Source: Chryseobacterium candidae (GTDB lineage Bacteria; Bacteroidota; Bacteroidia; Flavobacteriales; Weeksellaceae). From it: a stretch of 64,000 nt of DNA. Below, in pieces: positions 26,833 to 35,278 of this stretch (its first letter is position 1; every line of letters starts with the position of its first letter). A program made the position numbers and the translations under genes. The notes under the pieces were generated by a model. The model did not search any database. It was given only the letters and a program-made list of their open reading frames with translations, and was not told the origin of the DNA. The stretch is from contig NZ_SDLV01000023.1 in the NCBI RefSeq assembly GCF_004916905.1, positions 1-64,000 of the forward strand, in the 5' to 3' direction.

Positions 26833-27071
26833 GAAAACCTGGCAGTCTACACCAACGGCAATATCACGAACCAAAGAACATAATTTGATCCGGAATGGCC
26901 TCCTCTTCTATTTGGGTTGCCTGTTTTATATGTTTAAAAGATCAACGGGAGTATAGCAACAAGCATTTTTCTACGCAAAAAAATCTGAACTTTATTAAGT
27001 TATCCCTATTCATAGTCATTACATCACAAATGGTAAATTTTTGAGCCTTTAAAGCAGAGGACTCTCATTCA

Positions 27072-27103
27072 ATAAAAAAGACTGCCCAAAAATGAGCAGT
27101 CTT
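27072..27103 (-). terminator. Terminator after the large T9SS gene
   Basis: AAGACTGC (27079..27086) pairs with GCAGTCTT (27096..27103); the minus strand continues with six T residues. It also lies after the plus-strand LuxR-type gene and may act both ways. Confidence 0.8.
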
Positions 27104-27128
27104 ACTTTTATGGTAAAGGATTATGAGA

Positions 27129-29708
27129 TTACTTCACCATCACTTTATAGGATTTTACAAATGATTTATTTTCTAACTTAATGATATAGATCCCGGTTGG
27201 TAATGCAGTGGTATTAATTTCTGTATTTGCATTGAGCTTGCCGGTCTTCACAACCTGTCCCATAGCAGAGTACATAGTATAATTCCCTTCATCCAGACCA
27301 GATACCATCAGATTGTTACCTGCCTGTACAGGATTAGGATATACTTTGACATCCTTTGCAACATCTGTTATGTTTAGCTCTTTTTCAGTGGTATTGGAAC
27401 CGTTCTTCATAAATGCAGCATATGGAGAAAGTGGGGAATCTGGTGCTCCTCTTTTTACAAGGTCTGTATCTACCAAAGCCTGGATACCGTCTTTGTCACT
27501 ATCGTTGATTATAGAGATAAATCCACCGTCTAATGTATCAAGATTGGCTTTCCCGATCTGGTGCAAGTCAAAATCTAAACCGTTGGAAGTGATATCCAAG
27601 AAATCCGGAAGGTAATCACCGTCTGTATTTTTAATCAGATATTTCATTACTCCAGAATCAGGATAAGTTTCCAAAATATCGGCAATACCATTATTACCTA
27701 TTGCAATATTGCTGTCAATCACTCCATTACGGTCGGTATCAATCTGGTATATAATTGATGTTGGGATTCCGGATTCAAACAGATCCAGAACGCCATCGTT
27801 ATCAGAATCCAGATCACGGTAGTTCGGTACGCCATCTCCCAAAACTGGCAATAACAGAAGATTACCCTCATTATCATCATTCTCGAAGAGTCCATTTTTA
27901 TCAAAATCTTCAACAGCATCAGGAATCCCGTCGTTATCAGAATCCAGGTCACAAGCATCTAAGATACCATCACCATCTGTATCCAATACAGGTGATTTGT
28001 CGTTTACTACTGAACATCCCTCTGCGCAGTCCGGTATTCCGTTTCCATTAAGGTCTATACTGTCATCACCGTTAGGACAACGATCGAAGCAGTTTGGCAC
28101 TCCGTCATTGTCATCATCTTTGCTGGCAAAAGCATTATAAATATTGTAGCCCTGGCCCAGGCTGACGGATAGCAGTGTACTGAAGGTAATTTTTATACGG
28201 TTAAAAGGTTGGGTAGACCTACCCCCAACATAGAACCTGTTGCTTCCACCTGTAAGTAAGTTCCCGGAGATCAAGCTTCCGGATGAGAAGGTGTCTGTTA
28301 ATGTATTTCCGTTATAGAACTGCACGGTAATGGCATCAAAAATACCTACACCGATCAAACTTCCCGATTTTTCGAGAGTATAGCCTGCCACTGTATTGGC
28401 CGGAAGCATACTATTGGTACTAACGGTCAAACTACCAGGCAAAAGAAATACCCCTAGCAATGGAGCCGTGAGCTTGGCGTAATTGTTCGGATTATTGTCT
28501 ACCACAGCACCAGGATTTGATAGATTTGGTGCAAAAAGACCCAAACCAGAATTGGTCCATCCATATCCGTCTACGATATTTCCGGAAATAGAAGACCCGC
28601 TTGTCTGGATCTTATCGTCACATTCGCAACCTATAGGTTCTTCGAAGGCATAATACACTTTCAGCTTTCCTAAATTGAAACCAATTCCCTGAGTAACTTT
28701 CAACCTTACCTCGTTGAAAGGCTTCGTGGTGGTGAGGGTTACTTTTTGTTTTGCAGAACCAAAGCTTATAACCTTGATATTCATCAGACCTCCGCCATCA
28801 GATAATCTTCTGGAATCCTGAAGTTGCCCAAATAGATAGGTTTCAACAGTAATGGTCTTTAGAAACTCCGCACTCAACAGTTTCCCCTGATCATCGGGCT
28901 CTATAACAAATCCTGTTCTGTTGCCAGCGGGGTAGACCTGATTCTTATCTAAAACCCCTACAGAATAAGATCCCAGCAACCCGACAGGAAGAACAATAGA
29001 TCCGTAAGAATTTTTATTGCCATCTCCAATCTTTTCTTTGTCCACAACAAATGAAAGTGGTGAAATGAAACTACTGCTTCCTGATACGTTACCATCTACA
29101 CCGCTACCGGCAATGATATCATCACAGATGCCATTCTTATCGGTTGGTACTGCAGAGGGATCGAAAGCGAAGGCATAATACACATTCAAAGCGCTGAACA
29201 AAGAAAGCACATTGGTTTGATAGAGCCTTACCTCATTGAACGCTTTCGTTGTTTTTAAATGCAGGAATATTCTGTTTTTACTACCCCCGAATGCCGGTAC
29301 GGATAGCAAAGTACTGCTTGTTGTTGTCTCCTGCAGGACACCGTTTTTATAGGTACTGATCCTCAAAGAGCTCAGCAGGTCTATGGTGATAAAACTTGCC
29401 CCGAGATCAACATTAAATCCTGTGATATAACCAGCCGGATAAGTTGTGTTATTATTTTTTACAGAAATTCCGTTTCCACTCACTAAAGAAGCAAAGTTAC
29501 CCAGGCTCACTTTATTATCAAGATTGGCATCTACCACAGGGGTCATACTTCCATTGTAACATGCTAAGCAAATCCCCGAATTATTTACAGGTTTTGCCTC
29601 TACTCCCATCCCGCGGATAGGTTCGTAGCCTTGCTGTGCAAATGCTATAGCAGACATCAGGAATGTCATCAGCATAACAGCTAATTTTTTTGTCATTTTT
29701 TTTGTCAT
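27129..29708 (-). CDS. Large T9SS-sorted protein with thrombospondin type-3 repeats
   Basis: An 859-residue secreted protein. Signal peptide to about residue 25 (LAVMLMTFLMSAIAFAQ), then three diverged beta-sandwich domains of about 150 residues with a shared KAFNEVRL or KPFNEVRL/QPFNRIKI motif, each followed by YYAFA, YYAFE or YNAFA. Residues 525 to about 760 carry calcium-binding thrombospondin type-3 repeats (DDDNDGVPNCFDRC, DTDGDGILDACDLDSDNDGI). The last 75 residues are a T9SS type-A sorting domain (VYPNPVQAGNNLMVSG, then LPTGIYIIKLENKS). The N-terminus repeats MTKK, so translation may begin at 29708 or 29696. A surface adhesin or matrix protein is inferred. Confidence 0.85.
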   Translation of the reverse strand: MTKKMTKKLAVMLMTFLMSAIAFAQQGYEPIRGMGVEAKPVNNSGICLACYNGSMTPVVDANLDNKVSLGNFASLVSGNGISVKNNNTTYPAGYITGFNVDLGASFITIDLLSSLRISTYKNGVLQETTTSSTLLSVPAFGGSKNRIFLHLKTTKAFNEVRLYQTNVLSLFSALNVYYAFAFDPSAVPTDKNGICDDIIAGSGVDGNVSGSSSFISPLSFVVDKEKIGDGNKNSYGSIVLPVGLLGSYSVGVLDKNQVYPAGNRTGFVIEPDDQGKLLSAEFLKTITVETYLFGQLQDSRRLSDGGGLMNIKVISFGSAKQKVTLTTTKPFNEVRLKVTQGIGFNLGKLKVYYAFEEPIGCECDDKIQTSGSSISGNIVDGYGWTNSGLGLFAPNLSNPGAVVDNNPNNYAKLTAPLLGVFLLPGSLTVSTNSMLPANTVAGYTLEKSGSLIGVGIFDAITVQFYNGNTLTDTFSSGSLISGNLLTGGSNRFYVGGRSTQPFNRIKITFSTLLSVSLGQGYNIYNAFASKDDDNDGVPNCFDRCPNGDDSIDLNGNGIPDCAEGCSVVNDKSPVLDTDGDGILDACDLDSDNDGIPDAVEDFDKNGLFENDDNEGNLLLLPVLGDGVPNYRDLDSDNDGVLDLFESGIPTSIIYQIDTDRNGVIDSNIAIGNNGIADILETYPDSGVMKYLIKNTDGDYLPDFLDITSNGLDFDLHQIGKANLDTLDGGFISIINDSDKDGIQALVDTDLVKRGAPDSPLSPYAAFMKNGSNTTEKELNITDVAKDVKVYPNPVQAGNNLMVSGLDEGNYTMYSAMGQVVKTGKLNANTEINTTALPTGIYIIKLENKSFVKSYKVMVK

Positions 29709-29752
29709 TTTTTTGTTTTTTTAAGTTTTTGTTTAGTTTAATTTATCAGGTT

Positions 29753-30581
29753 TCAGAATATTAATTTTTCAGATTTAAGGATCCGTCCATAAGCTCCAGA
29801 GTTTCCATTAATACAGCAAACCTTTTTGGTAGTGACAAGACCTTTTGTGTTGGATTCCAAACTTGTCTGTACTCCGGTTCTGCTCATTTCCCAATCACGG
29901 TTGCCAATCTGCTGTAAGGTAATGCCTGTTGTATTGGAGGATCATAGCAAGCACATTGGAGGGTGTTGGTATTAAAGGCAAAAAAAATATATCCGATTCT
30001 CCGGAAAATGTTATCATTAGCTTTGCCACAGAGTTTATATTGGATGCATCAATGCAAATCCTGCAGCCTGAAAGAGATCAAACAGGTATCTCACACACCA
30101 TTACTTTGTTTATTATCCGTTCTAAAAACTGCAGTCATTTCTTCCTACAGGTGGTAACACGATGGAATTCCCCTCCTGACTATTCAAATAATCTAAAAGT
30201 GTGAAGATATGGAAGCACCAGATGGCTGTTGCCCAACCTGTGTACCGGAAAAATCCGGTATATCATCTATCGCAGAGCTTAATGACAATGGTTTAATATC
30301 CTTCGCATCTATGTTGAATATTGCTGATGATATCTCTAGGCCTCTTCTGCTATCAGAGATAAAGTAAGATAGAAGAAGCGATGATAAGTTTTCGTTATGT
30401 TATTGTAAGTCTCTGTAAAGACGATTCACAAAGTTACTGTCATTCACAATTGGAGTAGTTTTATAAGTGCTTGCTGTAGACGTATAAAACCCATTAAACG
30501 TATCGTATAGCCCTGAAACTGCTGATTGCACCGTAATTAATATGCTGACAACAGTACAAAGGAGAAAAAATTATTTTTCAT
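29753..30581 (-). pseudogene. Decayed secreted surface-protein gene
   Basis: From an ATG at 30579..30581 the minus strand begins MKNN, then, after a one-base frameshift, reads FLLCTVVSILITVQSAVSGL, a signal peptide, and DTFNGFYTSTASTYKTTPIV before a TAA at 30400..30402. The same frame continues with LEISSAIFNIDAKDIKPLSL to a stop near 30200. Further fragments in other frames include FNTNTLQCACYDPP and ITLQQIGNRDWEMSRTGVQT, ending at 29753. These last two blocks resemble a module common in Flavobacteriia surface proteins. Several stops and shifts make it a pseudogene. Confidence 0.6.
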
Positions 30582-30762
30582 TCATAATGAATATTTTATG
30601 GTCAAATAACAATGATTATAGAGCACTCTATGGCTGTCTTATCCCTTTTATTTTAAAACATAACCCAACAATGTTCAAATTTAAAAAAGAGATAAGTCCA
30701 TTAGAGTATTTAATTTAAATGAATTTCCGATATGTTACCTAAGTTGAAAATGCTATAAAAAC

Positions 30763-30859
30763 ACCTAAAACTTTGCTGAGTTTACGCCCTTGCGAGCCTT
30801 AAAAACACTTATAAAATCAAATAAAACTTAGCGAACCTTGCGTTAAAATAGTTTTAGGT
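30763..30859. repeat. 97-bp MITE/REP-like inverted-repeat element
   Basis: The ends ACCTAAAACT (30763..30772) and AGTTTTAGGT (30850..30859) are perfect 10-base terminal inverted repeats. Inside, TTACGCCCTTGCGAGCC and GCGAACCTTGCGTTAA are imperfectly complementary, so most of the element can fold on itself. There is no coding capacity. It lies between a pseudogene and a surface-protein gene. Confidence 0.6.
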
Positions 30860-30886
30860 AATAGAACAAGGATTCATATAATTTAA

Positions 30887-32056
30887 TTAATACATACCTG
30901 TCCATATTGTACCGTTACACCCTTCGTGTCTCTTCAGGTTAGAATTGTACCGAATTGCGCCTTCTTCAGCAGCAGTACAAGAGTCATTATTCGGTTTGGA
31001 AACGCCCTTCATTTGAATAGCCGCACCATTCCCTGTAACAGAACCGGCAGAAGGCCTCATATTGATTCCTACTACGGTATTATCTGCATTATTTTCATTA
31101 AAAAATACATGTGTCTTATTGGCATAAACGTTTTCATTGCCTGCGCCCTGTCCGTTAATTCCAAGAACTATCGATCCATTACCAGAAATCGCTTTATTTC
31201 CTGTCCCAAATGTAAAGGAACCAATCCCTACATTATTTGAAGATCCTACAGCTACTCCACCATCATTTGTGTTAGTAAATCCTAAGGTTATCCCAGTTGT
31301 ACCGCTAACTGTATTCAAATTTCCGAATACCAAGTTATAGGCTCCTGTTGCGGAATTAGAATTGCCAATTACTTTTGCTCCTCTTGTCACTGTGTTGCGT
31401 GATCCAATAGCAACAGATGGAGACTCACCATTGATTGCAGTAACTGAATTATTTCTTCCTATTGCAACATTGGAAGATGATGAATCGATTGAATTATTGG
31501 TTCCCCAGGAAAAGGCTGCATAATTACCTGCGAATTCAGTAGAGTTCCCCCCCCGTAAAGTTCCGTTGGCATCCAATATCGCTTTCACATTTTTCTTAGT
31601 GGCAAAAACAAGATTCTGGCCGTCATTTGTTCCCAGGTAATTGCCTGTGCTGATATCGGTTCCCAAAGCTGCCGATGTGGCGGTGGTTCCTGTATTACCA
31701 TTGGTGTTCCAATCAATAGGAGAAGCTACCCAGCGGGCATTACCATCTGAATCGGATATCAGTACATTGCCTGCGGCTTGTGAACCATCGGCCAAACGCA
31801 AGCCGGAGCCGGCGGTAGAGGATACAATGTGAAGCTTAGTAGCAGGATTTGTAACGTTGATGCCAACATTACCGTTATCCAATACTGTAACGATCTCTGC
31901 AGTGGAAGAATTGACTTCTAACGCTTTGGTGGCAGAGGTGTTTCCTTTTGATAAGATATCAAGAGATGCACTAGGGTTATCCGCATTAATCCCTACCTGG
32001 CCGAATGCCATAGAGCTTCCTGATAGCAATAAAAATGTAAATAGGTTTTTTTTCAT
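30887..32056 (-). CDS. Secreted VGINT-family protein with YadA-head-like repeats
   Basis: A 389-residue exported protein. Signal peptide MKKNLFTFLLLSGSSMAFG is followed by QVGINADNPSASLDILSKG. Residues 60 to 120 hold fibre-type motifs (VGINVTNPATKLHIV, GLRLADGSQAAGNVLISD). Residues 190 to 310 contain about eight repeats of the form (S/N)VAIG..N.V, for example NVAIGRNNSVTAING and SVAIGSRNTVTRGAKVIGNS, the pattern of left-handed beta-roll heads of trimeric autotransporter adhesins such as YadA. The C-terminus (EGAIRYNSNLKRHEGCNGTI) is typical of fibre-like proteins. No autotransporter anchor and no T9SS domain are visible. A trimeric surface fibre is inferred. Confidence 0.8.
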   Translation of the reverse strand: MKKNLFTFLLLSGSSMAFGQVGINADNPSASLDILSKGNTSATKALEVNSSTAEIVTVLDNGNVGINVTNPATKLHIVSSTAGSGLRLADGSQAAGNVLISDSDGNARWVASPIDWNTNGNTGTTATSAALGTDISTGNYLGTNDGQNLVFATKKNVKAILDANGTLRGGNSTEFAGNYAAFSWGTNNSIDSSSSNVAIGRNNSVTAINGESPSVAIGSRNTVTRGAKVIGNSNSATGAYNLVFGNLNTVSGTTGITLGFTNTNDGGVAVGSSNNVGIGSFTFGTGNKAISGNGSIVLGINGQGAGNENVYANKTHVFFNENNADNTVVGINMRPSAGSVTGNGAAIQMKGVSKPNNDSCTAAEEGAIRYNSNLKRHEGCNGTIWTGMY

Positions 32057-32763
32057 TTTTTGGTTTTAATTAATAATTTATTTTAAATAATTGTGTCTTT
32101 TAAATTTGTGTGAACTCATTCCATTCTGTCCGATTTTAATCATCTTTATTCATCTTTATCTGATGTAAATAGATTAAAATCAATAGCACTATAGGTCTTT
32201 TTGAAAAACATATTTACCTATTTCTTGAACTAATATTGAATAAGTGCTATTGATAATTGGTTATATAAAGAATTCTTTCTGCAAGCTTAGGACGATATCC
32301 TCAGATCATAATCTGCAATTTTTAAACAGTGTCATGCTCTGTCTGTGGATGCTATTATTTGTAAAAGATGTAGGTCAAAAAAAGCGTTTTGGAAAGTGTA
32401 AAATTTTCGTGCTTTAAAAAACAGAAAAAATCACAAAAGAATTTATTGAGTCAAAACATCTTGCTCAAAATTCATTCTTATAAAATATTGACAGTGCTAA
32501 TTTTTATAACGAAAGCATCTTTACAAAAGCCTAAAGTTAAATAAGTAACGCGATAATGGAAGTACTTCCGCAGTAAGAGTTCCTGTAGGTGAGGATAGTA
32601 GATTTAATTTTCATTTGTTTGTGTGTTTTTTAGGTTATTAATTTATTGCCACGATGGATTTATGCAACTTTCATTTCTCTGTTTAGGTTCAGGTTTATAT
32701 TTTATTATTATATCAATTTTTATTAAAAGTCTTGCGATAATAGGCATGTAACAGATTAAAAAT
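32057..32763. other. Intergenic region with a possible signal-peptide relic
   Basis: About 700 bases without an intact gene. On the minus strand at about 32535..32613 the DNA reads MKIKSTILT and then, in another frame, GTLTAEVLPLS, which could be the decayed start of an exported protein. This is weak. Nothing else seen. Confidence 0.35.
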
Positions 32764-33516
32764 TTAAAACTTTTCGGCCACTATAATGAATGCCTTTGCG
32801 CCTGAAGGTGGTCCCGATATGTAAAATGTAACCCTGTAATAGCCATTAGCTTCAACATCTACTATATTGACGATATTTAATTCATAATTAACAATATTAT
32901 TAGAAACATCGCTTGTAACATTCTGATATGTAGAATAATTAGATTGTGTAAAAGTTCTCGTCCAGTTATTGTATTCAAAACCATTCTGAGCATATTGCTG
33001 GTTAAAACCGATATAAACATTTTTATTAGCCGCAGGCTGATTGATCAGCGCTATCTGAGGCTGAAAGTTGCCACTCACATTTCCAAACCTGAACCTATAG
33101 TCTCCTATGGATACTGTTCTAGAAGGATCTGGAGCGGTTCCAGTATAAATTGCTTTTATAATATCCGACCCATTGGTGGGGTCAGAACATTGTCCGAGAT
33201 TTTCCCAAATAGCTCCATCAAAAAAATAGTAACAAGGGCTGGTAATATTGACTGTTTTCACAGAAGGAACTGTTACAGGAGATGTGGCATAAACAATTGC
33301 TCCTTTTTGGGCTATCGTATACTGATTATCTAAAGTTTTTATCTCATCTCCCGTAAGTCTAGGTGCAATGATACCCGGAGGCGGGGTAGCTATAGAAGCA
33401 TTTTTATTAACATCCAGTGTAGCTTTTGGATCTGATGTGTTGATGCCAACCTGTGACAATAATGGATGGAAACATATGAATGTCAATAAAATACAAAATA
33501 AAATTCTATTCATCAT
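32764..33516 (-). CDS. Secreted VGINT-family protein
   Basis: A 250-residue exported protein. The frame extends upstream to 33669, but the signal peptide MMNRILFCILLTFICFHPL starts at 33516 (or 33513), so that start is chosen. QVGINTSDPKATLDVNKNAS follows, then GIIAPRLTGDEIKTLDNQYT and GAIVYATSPV, blocks shared with the 712-residue protein (IIVPKLTGDQLKLKDNLYGT) and with 35279..36676. The C-terminal 110 residues end in a beta-rich segment (NIVDVEANGYYRVTFYISG). No T9SS domain is visible. It is divergent from the second HTH module at 33944. Confidence 0.75.
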   Translation of the reverse strand: MMNRILFCILLTFICFHPLLSQVGINTSDPKATLDVNKNASIATPPPGIIAPRLTGDEIKTLDNQYTIAQKGAIVYATSPVTVPSVKTVNITSPCYYFFDGAIWENLGQCSDPTNGSDIIKAIYTGTAPDPSRTVSIGDYRFRFGNVSGNFQPQIALINQPAANKNVYIGFNQQYAQNGFEYNNWTRTFTQSNYSTYQNVTSDVSNNIVNYELNIVNIVDVEANGYYRVTFYISGPPSGAKAFIIVAEKF

Positions 33517-33943
33517 AATTTGTAAAGTAAATATTTTTACAAAAGTACACTCGTCACATACACAAAAAAATAGTAGATATATACTATTTTCAGCAACAAA
33601 AGTAGGTTGAAAAAAGTTTTTAGAAATATCTGTAACCTTTATATCGAAACATACGTTTCTTTTACTCAAGTGAAATCAAAAGTATTATCAAAAATATCAC
33701 TTCAAAAATCGAAAAATCTTATTACTAGTTTCAAAATGATCGATATCCACTATTTCTGTTCATTACCTTTTTTTATTTCTTTACAGTCTCAGGAGTAAAA
33801 GCGGAATTTACAATTATGGTTGTTATTCAGATACTTTCATTAGAAAAACAAATTGGCTTATTGCCTTATCTAAGCAACAGTAAATCTACAAGTTATTGAT
33901 ATTGTTGAATAACTCAAGTAAAATTAAAAAAATAAAAATTAAA
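33517..33943. other. Divergent intergenic region
   Basis: About 430 bases between the divergent surface gene and HTH gene A2, presumably holding both promoters. I see no clear consensus promoter or operator. Confidence 0.4.
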
Positions 33944-34357
33944 TTGAATATTAAAAATATACATATAGGTTCCTTAATTAAACAGAGAATTATAGATCTT
34001 GATATCGACAAACACCGTGTATGCAGTTTTTTAAATATTTCTGAAAGCGAGCTAGAGATGGTATTTATAACCGATAAAATAGATTCAGATCGTCTTTTAA
34101 AATTGAGCAAATTGCTGAAGTATGATTTTTTTCGCTTATACTCACAGCATCTTATTTTGTATTCTCCAGAGTGTAATCAAAAGACCAATATTAAAAAGTC
34201 TACTTTACCAATATTCCGGAAGAATATCTATTCGAAAGAAATTATTGATTTTATTCTAAAAAAAATAGCTTCCGGCCATATGACTAAAATAGAAGTTATA
34301 AATAGATATAATATTCCAAAGACAACCTTATATAAATGGATAGAAAAATATAGTTAA
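33944..34357 (+). CDS. Orphan helix-turn-helix protein A, copy 2
   Basis: About 137 residues, paralogous to 1494..1922. The frame is open from an ATG at 33896, but the copy-1 protein begins MNFKNIHIG and here the matching LNIKNIHIG begins with TTG at 33944, so a TTG start is proposed; 33896 is the alternative. Conserved blocks are SKLLKYDFFRLYSQHLILYS and IPKTTLYKWIEKYS, the latter a transposase-like helix-turn-helix. The partner gene begins 105 bases downstream, unlike copy 1 where the genes overlap. No catalytic domain is seen. Likely DNA-binding; function unknown. Confidence 0.7.
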   Translation: MNIKNIHIGSLIKQRIIDLDIDKHRVCSFLNISESELEMVFITDKIDSDRLLKLSKLLKYDFFRLYSQHLILYSPECNQKTNIKKSTLPIFRKNIYSKEIIDFILKKIASGHMTKIEVINRYNIPKTTLYKWIEKYS

Positions 34358-34462
34358 TGTTTTAGTTGTAAAAAGTTGTGTAAAGTACAAAACTGAATTT
34401 AAATACCTTTTGGTTTTGCTTTTTAGTAAGTATAATTATATTGAATTTAAAATATTTTTTGA

Positions 34463-34786
34463 ATGGAGAATAAATCGCCACATTTCAAGATTATTTTTTT
34501 AGATATTTTGAATGAAGAATTTCCTGAAAAAATTCAGGAATGCAGTACGATTTTAGCAAAGGATTGTCTAACATCTTTGGATGTTTTGGTTTTGAATAAG
34601 ATTATATTCGGACAATCGAAAAATCTAAAAGATAAAAACGTGTATCGCTCATATACTTTGGAAGATATAAAGTATATTTTGAATTATCAGAAAAAAAATA
34701 ATTTGAATAATTCCGAAGTGTGTATTATATTTGGAACAAGTAGGAATACGATTGCAAAATGGAAAACCTTTTACTCAAAATTATAA
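34463..34786 (+). CDS. Orphan helix-turn-helix protein B, copy 2
   Basis: A 107-residue protein paralogous to 1168..1518. The shared blocks are TSLDVLVLNKIIFGQS and a C-terminal LNNSEVCIIFGTSRNTIAKW, a transposase-like helix-turn-helix. It follows gene A2 with a 105-base gap and is followed by a terminator at 34849. Next downstream is a VGINT surface-protein gene on the same strand. As with copy 1, no catalytic residues are present. Confidence 0.72.
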   Translation: MENKSPHFKIIFLDILNEEFPEKIQECSTILAKDCLTSLDVLVLNKIIFGQSKNLKDKNVYRSYTLEDIKYILNYQKKNNLNNSEVCIIFGTSRNTIAKWKTFYSKL

Positions 34787-34848
34787 AATTTTTGAGTAAA
34801 AGATGAATCACACTATTCTGAATACAGGTTATAAATGAACCTACATAT

Positions 34849-34886
34849 AAAAAAGGCAGAAGATATTTTTCTTCTACCTTTTTATA
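34849..34886 (+). terminator. Terminator after the copy-2 HTH module
   Basis: AAAAAGGCAGAAGA pairs with TCTTCTACCTTTTT with one mismatch, around a short T-rich loop, and is followed by more T and A residues. It closes the A2-B2 unit. Confidence 0.65.
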
Positions 34887-35150
34887 TTTTAATATTGTCT
34901 ATTCCAGATTATTTTTATCCTTTTCCAATTCCCAAACATAACTACACATCAAAACCTGTCATTCTTGCAATGCTAAAAAATCTTTATTTTAAATAATAAG
35001 ATATCGTGACCAATTATTTACCGGCACTGTTTGTTCAAACCTGAATTTTCGTGGTTCTATAGTAGCCAATCTCCGTAATAAAAAATTTTGTAGATATTGT
35101 TTTATAAAAATGTAGTATTTCTACGTATCGAATATGATATAAAATTAAAA

Positions 35151-35158
35151 TAGATTTG
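35151..35158 (+). promoter_or_regulatory. Possible Bacteroidetes -7 element TAGATTTG
   Basis: TAGATTTG fits TAnnTTTG and lies 121 bases before the surface-protein start at 35279. No matching TTTG -33 element is found at the 19-base spacing, so support is moderate. The rest of 34887..35278 shows nothing else. Confidence 0.4.
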
Positions 35159-35278
35159 CATATCTGATTTACAGCTGTTTACCGAATTACAATATTGCTT
35201 GTAATGCAATTAAAAGTAAAAAATCTCAATGATTTATTAGAAATCAGTACAGTAAGTAAAAGCTAAATAACCCACGAT

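Noticed and set aside
33517..33669. N-terminal extension of the VGINT gene at 32764
   Set aside because: It places 51 unrelated residues before a well-formed signal peptide.
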